DNA from: Bryobacterales bacterium
GTDB taxonomy: Bacteria; Acidobacteriota; Terriglobia; Bryobacterales; Bryobacteraceae
DNA length: 13,365 nt
Assembly: GCA_025353235.1 (NCBI GenBank)
Contig: JANXQZ010001097.1
Coordinates: 1 to 13,365, forward strand
Direction of reading: 5' to 3'
This document shows positions 1 to 7,206 of the stretch, piece after piece. How positions within the stretch are numbered: position 1 is the stretch's first letter; the number at the start of each line of letters is the position of its first letter. The translations under genes and the position numbers were made by a program. The notes beneath the pieces were generated by a model. The model saw only the letters and a list, made by a program, of their open reading frames with translations. It had not been told where the DNA came from and ran no database searches.

Positions 1-37
1 GGGGCAGGCAATCTTGCCTGGCAGGGTTGCCCGCCCC
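1..37 (-). terminator. GC-rich hairpin downstream of the PP2C phosphatase gene
   Basis: Bases 1-11 and 27-37 form an inverted repeat (GGGGCAGGCAA against TTGCCCGCCCC, 10 of 11 pairs). An alternative inner hairpin, CAGGCAA-TC-TTGCCTG at 5-20, is perfect over 7 bp. The structure begins 8 nt after the TAG of the leftward PP2C gene, where a transcript end is expected. The T-run of a classical intrinsic terminator would lie beyond the window edge, so terminator function is inferred only. Confidence 0.4.
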
Positions 38-44
38 ACAAAAT

Positions 45-1724
45 CTAAGGCTGATATTCGAACACGAGCAGGGTGATGTCATCGGTCAGCATGGCATCTT
101 CGGTGAAATCCTCCACCGCTTTGGTTAGCGCTGCATGCAGACCCTGGCAGTCTAGAGCGGCGTTGGCCTCGATCGTTTCCCGCAGTCCTTGCTTGTCGAA
201 GAAATGCCCATCGGCATCTTCCGCTTCCGACAAGCCATCGCTAAAAGCCACCACTTTATCTCCCGGCCGCAGTTGAACCTCAGCCACCGTATATTGCGCG
301 ACCTCGATCAAGCCGATGGGCATGCCAGTAGTCTGCAACTCCGTCAAGTCCGTCGTTCCCTTGCGCACCAGCAGCGGTTTGGGATGGCCGGCATTTACCC
401 AGCGGAGCATGCCCGTGTGATCCACGGTGCAGTAGAACACGGTTGCGTACTTCTCACCCTTAGTGCGGTCCGTGAGAAAGCGATTAATGCGCGCCATCAC
501 CTGATCGATCTGCACCGGACCGTCCGATGCTAACAAAAAGGCACCCTGCAAAAGCGAAGCCAGCAGCGCCGAACTGACCCCTTTGCCGGAAACATCGGTC
601 ACCACCGCGCACCAGGTATCCGGCATGGACTGGCGCACATCGAAGTAATCTCCGCCTACCTGATGCGAGGCCACGCTCGATCCCGCAGCCCGGAACCAGC
701 CGGCGGAAGGAAGCCGATCAGGCAGCAGACCCCTCTGAATCTCCCGCGCAATCGACAGTTCCTCTTCCATGCGCTGCTTCTCGCGGCCTTCCTCCAGCAA
801 GCGCGCATTTTCGAGAATGGTGGACGCTTCGAGCGCCAGCGTCTGCAGAATCTCGCGGTTGCCAGATGAAAGGTCGGCCGCGTTCTGCCGCGAATCCATG
901 TAAAGCAGCCCAACCGTGTCGGCCACCGATGCAACGATCGTGTCCTGCGACGATCCCGTGCGCACATGGACGAGCGGCACGCACACGACGCTGCGAAGCT
1001 CCAGATCGGCGACGGACATTTCAGGTCGCACGCCGTCTTGTTCCAGCGGATCGAAACTCATCGAGAGTAGTTCGCGGCGGCTGCGCAGCGCGCGGTTGAT
1101 GAGCGACGTGGGAACTTTAAGATCCGTGCTGGCCAATGGTGCGCCGTGTCGGTCCCGCGCAACGCTCACGGTCAGCTCGTCGCCGGTTCGCAGTAGAAGA
1201 AAGCCTCGGTCGGTGCCCGTGACTGCCAGAGCCGCGTCCACAACCGACTCCAGCACGTCGTTCGTTGAGAGCGAGGTTTGCAGAGCGCGCGCCACCTCGA
1301 CAAGTGCGCGAAGCTTGCCAAGGTTCCCTCCGCCCGCGATCGGCGAGGTGGCTGGAGCCGAGATCTGGTCGAAGATGCGATGCATCTCGTCAGCTTCGAG
1401 CGTGAAAACCAACTTGTAGGAATCCTGGAAACCGAAATCAATGCGGTCGGCATTTGCAAGCTGATGACGGGTGATTCGCTGGCCGTTGACGAACACGCCG
1501 TGCCGGCTCTTCATATCCTCTACGAAGTATTCGCTGTGTTCCCGCACGATGCGGGCGTGGTTGCGGGACGCTCGGTTGTCCCGCAGCGTCAGATGGCTTT
1601 CGGCCTGACGCCCAATCAGAAAAGGCGTCGTCTCAATAGGCAGCCGCGTACGGTTTCCAGAAGGATTAAAAACGACGAGAGATGGCACTTCGGAGGCCTC
1701 CGAAGGTTGCCGGAGCAAAGCCAT
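45..1724 (-). CDS. FHA-GAF-SpoIIE-type PP2C serine/threonine phosphatase
   Basis: A cytoplasmic signalling phosphatase of the RsbU/SpoIIE type; such enzymes typically dephosphorylate anti-sigma-factor antagonists. Domains in order (559 aa from this start): an FHA domain at about 16-84 (FLIGR, SRNHARI, VNGQ) that should bind phosphothreonine peptides; a GAF sensor domain at about 139-309; a charged helical linker at about 310-334 (EEELSIAREIQRGLLP); and a PP2C domain to the end. The metal-binding motifs GGDYFD (357-362), DVSGKG (377-382), SDGLSEA (495-501) and DDITLLV (548-554) are intact, so it should be active. I chose the ATG whose A is the last base of the upstream Fur stop (TGATG), which implies translational coupling. 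A TTG 78 nt further upstream keeps frame but lies inside fur and has no ribosome site. No STAS or anti-sigma kinase partner lies in the window, so its substrate is unknown. Confidence 0.9.
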   Translation of the reverse strand: MALLRQPSEASEVPSLVVFNPSGNRTRLPIETTPFLIGRQAESHLTLRDNRASRNHARIVREHSEYFVEDMKSRHGVFVNGQRITRHQLANADRIDFGFQDSYKLVFTLEADEMHRIFDQISAPATSPIAGGGNLGKLRALVEVARALQTSLSTNDVLESVVDAALAVTGTDRGFLLLRTGDELTVSVARDRHGAPLASTDLKVPTSLINRALRSRRELLSMSFDPLEQDGVRPEMSVADLELRSVVCVPLVHVRTGSSQDTIVASVADTVGLLYMDSRQNAADLSSGNREILQTLALEASTILENARLLEEGREKQRMEEELSIAREIQRGLLPDRLPSAGWFRAAGSSVASHQVGGDYFDVRQSMPDTWCAVVTDVSGKGVSSALLASLLQGAFLLASDGPVQIDQVMARINRFLTDRTKGEKYATVFYCTVDHTGMLRWVNAGHPKPLLVRKGTTDLTELQTTGMPIGLIEVAQYTVAEVQLRPGDKVVAFSDGLSEAEDADGHFFDKQGLRETIEANAALDCQGLHAALTKAVEDFTEDAMLTDDITLLVFEYQP

Positions 1725-2218
1725 CAGAGGGTCCGCCGAGAGCCAGGTCGGCCTGAACTCGCCGCCGCGTTCCCCATCTCTTGCGCGCGCAGCACCTGAC
1801 AATGCGAGCAGTACCCGCCCACTTCGGTTCTCGCCAGGACAATTTGAAAACCGAAATGATCCTCGATTTGTTCACGCATTTTTTGAAGCGGGTCGCCAAA
1901 GAACTCTTCAATCCGGCCGCATCGAAGACAGATTACATGCGCATGCTCCTGCTTCATGCGCGTTTCATAATAGTGCTGATCGCCCTTGTGATGCATGAGG
2001 TCCAGCTCGTCCACTAAGCCGCCGGCCTTAAGCAGCTTCAGCGTGCGACACACTGTCACGCGGTTCAACTTGGGATCTTTCTGCTGAGCCAAGGTGAAGA
2101 GCCGTTCGGCATCGAGATGTTCGCCGGATTGGTCGATCAAATCCAGCAGGATCTTGCGCTGGCGCGTCATCCTGACGCCAGGATCCTTGAGCGATTTCTT
2201 GGCTACTTCGAGTGCCAT
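1724..2218 (-). CDS. Fur-family metal-dependent transcriptional regulator
   Basis: A DNA-binding repressor of the Fur/PerR/Zur family, 164 aa. The N-terminal winged helix spans about 15-75 (MTRQRKILLDLI, then VTVCRTLKLLKAGGLV), followed by the metal-binding dimerisation domain. Visible ligands are H92-A-H94, C97-x2-C100 and C137-x2-C140; the two CxxC pairs match the structural zinc site of the family. H34, H82, E105 and H121 are candidates for the regulatory site. The usual recognition-helix motif TVYRTL reads TVCRTL here, with Cys57 in place of the conserved Tyr. A basic tail of about 20 residues follows the last CxxC. The ATG at 2218 lies 5 nt after the ThuA stop; a TTG at 2227 overlaps that stop and is possible. 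Neither has a Shine-Dalgarno sequence. The gene sits between ThuA and the phosphatase in one leftward unit. The metal sensed cannot be told from sequence. Confidence 0.9.
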   Translation of the reverse strand: MALEVAKKSLKDPGVRMTRQRKILLDLIDQSGEHLDAERLFTLAQQKDPKLNRVTVCRTLKLLKAGGLVDELDLMHHKGDQHYYETRMKQEHAHVICLRCGRIEEFFGDPLQKMREQIEDHFGFQIVLARTEVGGYCSHCQVLRAQEMGNAAASSGRPGSRRTL

Positions 2219-2223
2219 AGCGC

Positions 2224-3006
2224 TCAAGTGGGCTTGGACGCCAGGAAGTGGACCGCGTTCATCAGAATGCGGCGAACCTCGGCCTGATAGAAGATCGGGT
2301 ACGTTTCATGTCCTGGACGGAAATAGAAAACCTTGCCCGCGCCGAAACTCCAAAGCAAGCCGTCGCTTCCATCCTGACGCCCCCCTTCGTAGCGGCCTTC
2401 CAGGATCTTGGCATCGGGCGCAGGCGCGTTGAATGGATTGTCGTATGTCTCGGTCTTCGGAATCTTGAAATCCTTAACGCCGCGTGCAATCGGGTGCTTT
2501 GGATCCACGACATGGATCGTTTCCGGCTTCCCCTGATTCGTGACCTTGCCCCAACTGCCAGGCGTCCCCTGCAGCGGAGTTCCGCGCTCTTTCGCAATTG
2601 TTTCCAGGATCTGCTGAAATGGATGCGAATAATGCGCGGAGTGCAGCGGCATGAATCCCATGCCTTCTCGAACGCGTTTTACGATTAGGTCGACGTGCTC
2701 GGGCGTAACGTCCTTGTGCTTCTGGTGACCGAACCAGATAAGCACATCGGTGTTAGCTAAAGCCTGCTGAGTGAGGCCCTGATCGGGATCGTACAGATTT
2801 GCGTACTTCGCAATGATGTCGTGATCCTTGGCGAACATCTCGACCAATGCGCCATTCAGGCCATTCGGGTAGACGGTGGCTGGCTCGGTCCGCTCGGACC
2901 AGCAAAGCACGCGGATCTTCGTCCGAGCGCTGGCCTGCGGCACAAGGCTGGACACAATCAGCAATGCCAAAATAGGCACATTTAGGCAGAGGATCGCGCG
3001 CCGCAT
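2224..3006 (-). CDS. Secreted ThuA-like domain protein
   Basis: A ThuA-family protein (class I glutamine-amidotransferase-like fold), named after a rhizobial trehalose-utilisation protein; in many environmental bacteria such proteins are exported and linked to sugar breakdown, with no settled reaction. From this ATG (260 aa) the N-terminus is a standard signal peptide: MRR, a long hydrophobic stretch, then a VPQASA cleavage site. The domain follows directly, with a strand at KIRVLCWSE, an acidic GHQKHKDVTPEHVD segment at mid-protein, GMGFMPLHSAH as the nucleophile-elbow-like turn, and the family's closing features LLWSFGAGKVFYFRPGHE and IFYQAEVRRILMNAVHFL. No nucleophilic Cys sits at the elbow. 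An upstream in-frame ATG at 3063 would add 19 residues before the signal peptide and is less likely. It precedes fur in the same direction, so iron or metal control is possible but not shown. Confidence 0.88.
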   Translation of the reverse strand: MRRAILCLNVPILALLIVSSLVPQASARTKIRVLCWSERTEPATVYPNGLNGALVEMFAKDHDIIAKYANLYDPDQGLTQQALANTDVLIWFGHQKHKDVTPEHVDLIVKRVREGMGFMPLHSAHYSHPFQQILETIAKERGTPLQGTPGSWGKVTNQGKPETIHVVDPKHPIARGVKDFKIPKTETYDNPFNAPAPDAKILEGRYEGGRQDGSDGLLWSFGAGKVFYFRPGHETYPIFYQAEVRRILMNAVHFLASKPT

Positions 3007-3093
3007 AACACCGAGGTTAACATGGAGATCAAGATCCTGTTTTCGCTGAGACCGGCTCCGCATTGGGTTTTGATCTTCATACTATTCTCTAAT

Positions 3094-3110
3094 GCACGCG
3101 ACCCGCGTGC
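3094..3110 (-). terminator. Perfect 7-bp hairpin between the TPR and ThuA genes
   Basis: GCACGCG-ACC-CGCGTGC is a perfect 7-bp inverted repeat with a 3-nt loop, 8 nt past the stop of the leftward TPR gene. It is strong in GC but has no T-run on either side, so it may be a pause site, a Rho-assisted end or an operator for thuA rather than a true intrinsic terminator. The minus-strand hexamers TTGGCA (3113-3108) and GAGAAT downstream of it, 18 bp apart, could be a weak thuA promoter that includes the hairpin. Confidence 0.35.
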
Positions 3111-3118
3111 CAAATAGC

Positions 3119-3976
3119 TTAATTTGCGCCCTTTAATTCCTTCCAGCGGTCCATCTCTTTTTTCGCTTCCTCCGGCTTTCCCAACTGCATCAGCGTTTGC
3201 CCCAAAAGGTAGTGCGCGGACACGTTTTGCGGATCGAGACGCAGTGCGTGGCGTAAAATACCATCCGCGTTAGCGAGTTCTTTCCGCTTCAGATAGCCTT
3301 TGCCGAGCAGAATGAACGGGGCGCTATAGTTCGGATTCAGCCACACGGACCTTTCCAGAGGACCCATCGCCTCGTCCCACCTTTCGCGCCGGCTGTAGGC
3401 GTCGCCCAGACGATAATAAGCCATCGCAAAGCTCGGATTGATTTCGATTTCCTTCTTGAGTTCCGCAATGGCATCGTCGATTTCGGCATGCAGAATCGCC
3501 ACTTCGCCGAGCAGGAAGTGAGCTTCGGGAACCCTCGGATCAACCTCCAACGCGAGTCTGGCTTGCGTGGCGGCCTCTCCGTCCGCATCCTGACGCAGCA
3601 TCATGCGAGCGGTGGTAAGGTGCGCCCCTGCTGAATTTGCGCCCACCTGGAACAGTTGCGCAAACGCCTTCACCGCCTTGTCTGTTTGTTGCGTGAAGAT
3701 GCAGGCATTGCCCAGCATATACGCGGCTTCTGGAGTTGGCGATTTCGCCGCTGTGGCCTTTTCCAGCCACGGAATCGCATCCTTATACTTCGAATCCAAA
3801 AAATAACTCTGGCCCATTAGCAGGACCGACTCGTCATATTCGGCAGTGTCCGGATGCTCGGCCTTCAAAGCTTCCGTGAAGTGCGCAACGGCGTCGGGGA
3901 ACTTATGCTGCTTGTAAGCCGCAACCGCCGTCGAATGCTCACTCGCCTGCAGCAGCAGCAAGAGGATCGGCCACAT
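3119..3976 (-). CDS. Exported tetratricopeptide-repeat (TPR) protein
   Basis: A 285-aa helical-repeat scaffold, probably in the periplasm. The N-terminus (MWPILLLLLQASEHSTA) is a short signal peptide. About seven TPR units follow, recognisable by the repeated pattern A-x-x-LG-x-A-Y and P-x2-A-x2-LL; the clearest are EAHFLLGEVAI, MAYYRLGDAYS, APFILLGKGYL and SAHYLLGQTLM. No catalytic domain is attached. TPR arrays usually hold protein partners together, and the partner here is unknown. It diverges from a second exported TPR gene over only 29 bp, so the two are probably co-regulated and may work together. No Shine-Dalgarno is present; a TATACT hexamer sits 6 nt before the ATG (see promoter entry). 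Confidence 0.85.
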   Translation of the reverse strand: MWPILLLLLQASEHSTAVAAYKQHKFPDAVAHFTEALKAEHPDTAEYDESVLLMGQSYFLDSKYKDAIPWLEKATAAKSPTPEAAYMLGNACIFTQQTDKAVKAFAQLFQVGANSAGAHLTTARMMLRQDADGEAATQARLALEVDPRVPEAHFLLGEVAILHAEIDDAIAELKKEIEINPSFAMAYYRLGDAYSRRERWDEAMGPLERSVWLNPNYSAPFILLGKGYLKRKELANADGILRHALRLDPQNVSAHYLLGQTLMQLGKPEEAKKEMDRWKELKGAN

Positions 3977-3982
3977 AGGCTA

Positions 3983-3990
3983 AGTATAAT
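3983..3990. promoter_or_regulatory. Overlapping divergent -10 elements between the two TPR genes
   Basis: The plus strand carries a perfect TATAAT at 3985-3990, 15 nt before the rightward TPR start. The minus strand carries TATACT at 3988-3983, 6 nt before the leftward TPR start. The hexamers share four base pairs, so one AT core could serve polymerase in both directions. No recognisable -35 hexamer lies at 16-18 bp on either strand. A start point about 7 nt past each -10 would give a leader of roughly 9 nt rightward and none leftward. Confidence 0.55.
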
Positions 3991-4005
3991 AAGAGCGGGC
4001 GAACG

Positions 4006-5223
4006 ATGCGGTTACTATCTTGGATTGCTTGTTCGGCTTTGATCGTTTCGGCCGCTGACAGCCTCAAGCACATTGAATCCCGGGCCATTGAGCTGAAGTC
4101 GAAGGGCGATGCCGACGGCGCGTTGAACGCCTTCAAACAAGCCGCCGCGCTCGATCCGAAGGCGGTCCGATTCCAGGATGAAATAGGATTTTTGCTCGCC
4201 GTGCTTGATCGTAAAGCCGAAGCTGTCTTGTACTTTCAGCGCGCGATCGATTTGGATCCTAAATTCGCGGCGGCGCATTATCATCTGGGTGTCTCGCTGT
4301 GGCTCGCCAAAGATCAGGGGCGCGCGCTTCCCGAATTGCAAACGGCGGCCGCCCTGGATCCTGACAACCCGGCATACCACTCCAGGTTGGGAGAAGCCCT
4401 CGATTTTATCGGACAGTCTCAGGAAGCGATCCGACATCTCAGGGCCGCAACGGATCTTCAACCTAAAGACGCGGCGGCGTGGACCCGGCTCGGCGCTTTG
4501 CTCGAAAAAACCGGTAATCCCGTGGACGCCCTAAACGCCTATCAGCGCGCCGTCAATCTCGATCCCTCCAACTGGGATGCCCGCAACGGTTTGGGAATGA
4601 TGCTCGTGTATACTCGGCATCCTCAGGAAGGCATCGACCAGTTTGAAAAAGTTCTCGCCGCCGAGCCGAGCAATATAACAGCCCGCATGAACATAGGATT
4701 CACCCACCTGCAAAAGAGGGAATTGGATCAGGCCATAGCGGTTTTCAGAGACGTAATTGCGCGCGATCCGAAGAATGCCGCAGCCCGCTACAATCTCGGG
4801 GTAGCGCTAAAAGATAAGGATGATATCGAGGGCGCGAAAAGGGAGCTCTCGCTCGCGCTTTCCCTGAATCCCAATATGGCCGAAGCGCAATACATGCTCG
4901 GCATCGCCTGTTGGCAATCCGGGGAGTTTGACGATGCTGCGAAGAATATGCGAGCCGCCATCGCTCTCCGCCCTGATTATGCCGAGGCGTATTTCATGCT
5001 GGGCACAGCACTGAAGCAGAAGGGAGATCTTCCGGCAGCCGAGGAAGCGCTGCGCTCGGCTATTCGTCTCGACGCCGACAATCCAGGACCTTACAATACT
5101 CTCGGCCAGATTTTACGCCAAAAGGGAGATCTTGAAGGGAGCAAGCGCATGTTCGCCGAAGGCGCTCGCGTGAAGCAGAGCAAGGAAGCTGAATTGGGTG
5201 TCATGTTGCAGCGGAAGCGCTAA
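4006..5223 (+). CDS. Large exported TPR protein
   Basis: A 405-aa protein with a signal peptide (MRLLSWIACSALIVSA, cleavage likely before ADS) and then about eleven near-canonical 34-residue TPR units running to the C-terminus, with the repeated signature A-x2-LG-x5-G-x3-A-x3-F-x-A-x3-DP. Examples are AAAHYHLGVSLW, AAWTRLGALLEKTG, AAARYNLGVALKDKDD and AEAYFMLGTALKQKGD. It should fold as a right-handed superhelix binding a peptide or protein in the periplasm. No enzymatic domain is visible. It starts a rightward unit: heme A synthase begins 3 nt after its stop. That spacing suggests co-expression, and a role in respiratory assembly would be a guess from position alone. It diverges from another exported TPR gene with a different repeat register, so the two are not simple duplicates. 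Confidence 0.88.
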   Translation: MRLLSWIACSALIVSAADSLKHIESRAIELKSKGDADGALNAFKQAAALDPKAVRFQDEIGFLLAVLDRKAEAVLYFQRAIDLDPKFAAAHYHLGVSLWLAKDQGRALPELQTAAALDPDNPAYHSRLGEALDFIGQSQEAIRHLRAATDLQPKDAAAWTRLGALLEKTGNPVDALNAYQRAVNLDPSNWDARNGLGMMLVYTRHPQEGIDQFEKVLAAEPSNITARMNIGFTHLQKRELDQAIAVFRDVIARDPKNAAARYNLGVALKDKDDIEGAKRELSLALSLNPNMAEAQYMLGIACWQSGEFDDAAKNMRAAIALRPDYAEAYFMLGTALKQKGDLPAAEEALRSAIRLDADNPGPYNTLGQILRQKGDLEGSKRMFAEGARVKQSKEAELGVMLQRKR

Positions 5224-5226
5224 ATC

Positions 5227-6147
5227 GTGGCATCCCGGAGGTTCACCTTCTACGCATGGTTCGTACTGGCTCTAAACATTGCGGTGATTTTGTGGGGAGC
5301 TGTGGTGCGCGCTACCGGCTCCGGCGCGGGATGCGGCGAACATTGGCCCTTGTGCAATGGACAGGTAATTCCGCCAGCTCCGCAGCTCAAAACACTCATC
5401 GAATTTGGACATCGTTTAACGAGCGGCGTGGCGTTGATCTGTGTCGTGGGGTTGGTCATCTGGGCGTTTCGGGCTTACCCGCGCAAACACCCGGTGCGCA
5501 GAGCGGCCGTGCTTTCTCTCGTCTTTGAGCTGACGGAAGCGCTGATTGGAGCTGGTCTTGTGTTGCTTGGCCACGTGGCCGCGAACGCGTCAGTGCAAAG
5601 GGGCTACTCGCTCGGCTTGCATCTTTCCAACACGCTGCTTCTCTTGGCGGCGCTAGGCTTGACCGCGTGGTGGTCGCGGCCGGATAGAACCGTATTCCAG
5701 CGTGGGATGACTGGCAGTGCGGGGAACTTTCGTCCGATGCTGGCGGTGGTTGCGGGGGGCCTTGTTTTGATCGGGATCACCGGGGCGATCGCGGCGTTGG
5801 GAGATACTTTGTTCGGTGCTTCGAGCCTGGCGGCTGGAATGCGCCAAGATTTGTTGCCGTCTTCGCATATCTTTTTACGGCTGCGGATTCTGCATCCTAT
5901 CGTAGCCGTGGCACTAGGATTTTACCTCCTGGGATTGGTGAGCTATGTTCTGGCAAAGATTGACGTTGCAGCCATGACTAGGCGGCTGGGCGTCGTTTTA
6001 ATTGGTATCGTAGTTCTTCAGCTCTGCCTGGGTCTGGCAAACTTAGTGTTGATGGCGCCCGTTCCCCTGCAGTTGGCGCATCTGCTGCTCGCGGATCTGC
6101 TGTGGATTACGTTTGTTTTATTTTCGACGGAATTGCTCGCAATCTAG
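5227..6147 (+). CDS. ctaA: Heme A synthase (CtaA/COX15 family)
   Basis: An integral membrane monooxygenase that oxidises the C8 methyl of heme O to the formyl group of heme A for aa3-type cytochrome oxidases. At 306 aa with about eight membrane helices it matches the family. The first extracytoplasmic loop has the signature VVRATGSGAGCG-EHWPLCNG with the Cys36/Cys43 pair, followed by E59 and H62 in IEFGHR. The four heme-ligand histidines are all present: H62, H132 (LGLHLSN), H223 (RILHP) and H285 (LQLAHLLLAD). No Cys pair occurs in the matching loop of the second half, as in some bacterial CtaA proteins. The start is GTG, 3 nt after the TPR stop, with a weak GGAAG 9 nt upstream. No heme O synthase or oxidase subunit gene lies in the window, so it is separated from the usual cta cluster here. 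Confidence 0.93.
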   Translation: MASRRFTFYAWFVLALNIAVILWGAVVRATGSGAGCGEHWPLCNGQVIPPAPQLKTLIEFGHRLTSGVALICVVGLVIWAFRAYPRKHPVRRAAVLSLVFELTEALIGAGLVLLGHVAANASVQRGYSLGLHLSNTLLLLAALGLTAWWSRPDRTVFQRGMTGSAGNFRPMLAVVAGGLVLIGITGAIAALGDTLFGASSLAAGMRQDLLPSSHIFLRLRILHPIVAVALGFYLLGLVSYVLAKIDVAAMTRRLGVVLIGIVVLQLCLGLANLVLMAPVPLQLAHLLLADLLWITFVLFSTELLAI

Positions 6148-6188
6148 GTCTCGCGTAATTGCATGTCCCCGCCGATAGAAACAGCAGA

Positions 6189-7193
6189 ATGGTCGCAACT
6201 ATTTGCAAGACTCTGATCGTTTCGCTTTTGCTGCTGGTCCCCGCTCTGGGCGACATCCCTGCCGAACCCCCTCTGTGGCGCTACGTTCATCCGAACGCGA
6301 GAGCTCTGGTTGGCATTCAATGGTCGCAAGTCGAGAAATCCGATTTAGGCAAATGGATCCAAAAGCGCTGGATTCCGGATTTAGGGATGCCGGGCGTCGA
6401 ATTTCTGAAGGGCGTCGAGCAGGTGCTTATTTCGTCTCCCGGACCCCGGCCGGAGATGGCCGATGAAGAACCGCCTTTGCTGATTGCGATTCGGGGAAAC
6501 TTCGATCTTGCGCGGGTGCGGCAAGTGCTTGTCGAACAAGGGGCCAACCCCCAGAGCTTTGCCGGCGTGTCCATCTTTCGAAGGCGGGGCAAGGCGGTAA
6601 CAGAACCGGCTTTCGCGCTTCTCAGCTCACGAACCATCCTGATTGGGGACATTCAGTCACTGTTCGCCACGATTGAGAGGTTGAAGGTTGCCTCCAGCGA
6701 AGAAAACGTGGATGCCTTTGTGGGACGAGCTCAAGGTTTGGCAGCACGCTACGATTGCTGGGCGCTGATGAGCGATACGCGAGCCATGCACAACTTCCTC
6801 TTCGCCAGTTTGGCTGGCAAGACAGTGTCGCCCGACTCTCAAGGTTTCCAGGCAGGCATTTCGGTGCGCAGCGGCCTGGCTATCGATGTCGTCCTGTCAG
6901 TTCGCAACGAACTCGCGGCCAAGGCTTTACAAGCGAACTTGAGCCGGCTTGTCCATACTGCGGAGATTGACAGGGGAGGGTCGCCCGATTTTGCCTCGCT
7001 GATTCGTAAGCTGCGCATCACGTCCGACCGTTCAAACGTGTTCCTGTCGCTTCGGATGACGGCGCTCGAAGCTTCCCAAAATTTTGCTCCGAAGCAGCGG
7101 ACTCCCGTGCTCGCGAAGGCGGATGCGCCCCGGCTTGTGATTCGGATAGAAGGGCTGGATGAGGGCACCCGGGAGTTGCCATTCAAACCATGA
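6189..7193 (+). CDS. Secreted protein of unknown function
   Basis: I do not recognise a named family. From this ATG the 334-aa product begins with a clear signal peptide (MVATICKTLIVSLLLLVPALG) and has no other membrane segment, so it is probably periplasmic. The body alternates strand-like and helical stretches. The pattern resembles secreted acidobacterial proteins with repeated halves, each ending in a strand like FALLSSRTILIGDIQSLFATIERL, where a value is shown or stored and then compared (DUF3352-like by feel, not by a confirmed match). A TTG at 6159 would add ten residues before the signal peptide and is less likely. It follows heme A synthase by 41 bp on the same strand and ends 13 bp from the converging NIPSNAP gene. 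Confidence 0.75.
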   Translation: MVATICKTLIVSLLLLVPALGDIPAEPPLWRYVHPNARALVGIQWSQVEKSDLGKWIQKRWIPDLGMPGVEFLKGVEQVLISSPGPRPEMADEEPPLLIAIRGNFDLARVRQVLVEQGANPQSFAGVSIFRRRGKAVTEPAFALLSSRTILIGDIQSLFATIERLKVASSEENVDAFVGRAQGLAARYDCWALMSDTRAMHNFLFASLAGKTVSPDSQGFQAGISVRSGLAIDVVLSVRNELAAKALQANLSRLVHTAEIDRGGSPDFASLIRKLRITSDRSNVFLSLRMTALEASQNFAPKQRTPVLAKADAPRLVIRIEGLDEGTRELPFKP

Positions 7194-7206
7194 CGGGGAG
7201 CAGAAT

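Noticed and set aside
916..1419. 167-aa rightward open frame inside the phosphatase gene
   Set aside because: It is Ser/Arg/Thr-rich shadow sequence opposite the GAF and FHA region, with no motif.
1725..1802. Longer phosphatase start at TTG 1802
   Set aside because: It overlaps fur by 79 nt, has no ribosome site and adds only low-complexity residues before the FHA domain; the ATG in TGATG explains the start better.
3948..3960. GCAGCAGCAGCA trinucleotide run
   Set aside because: It encodes the leucine-rich core of the TPR signal peptide and is too short to be a meaningful repeat.
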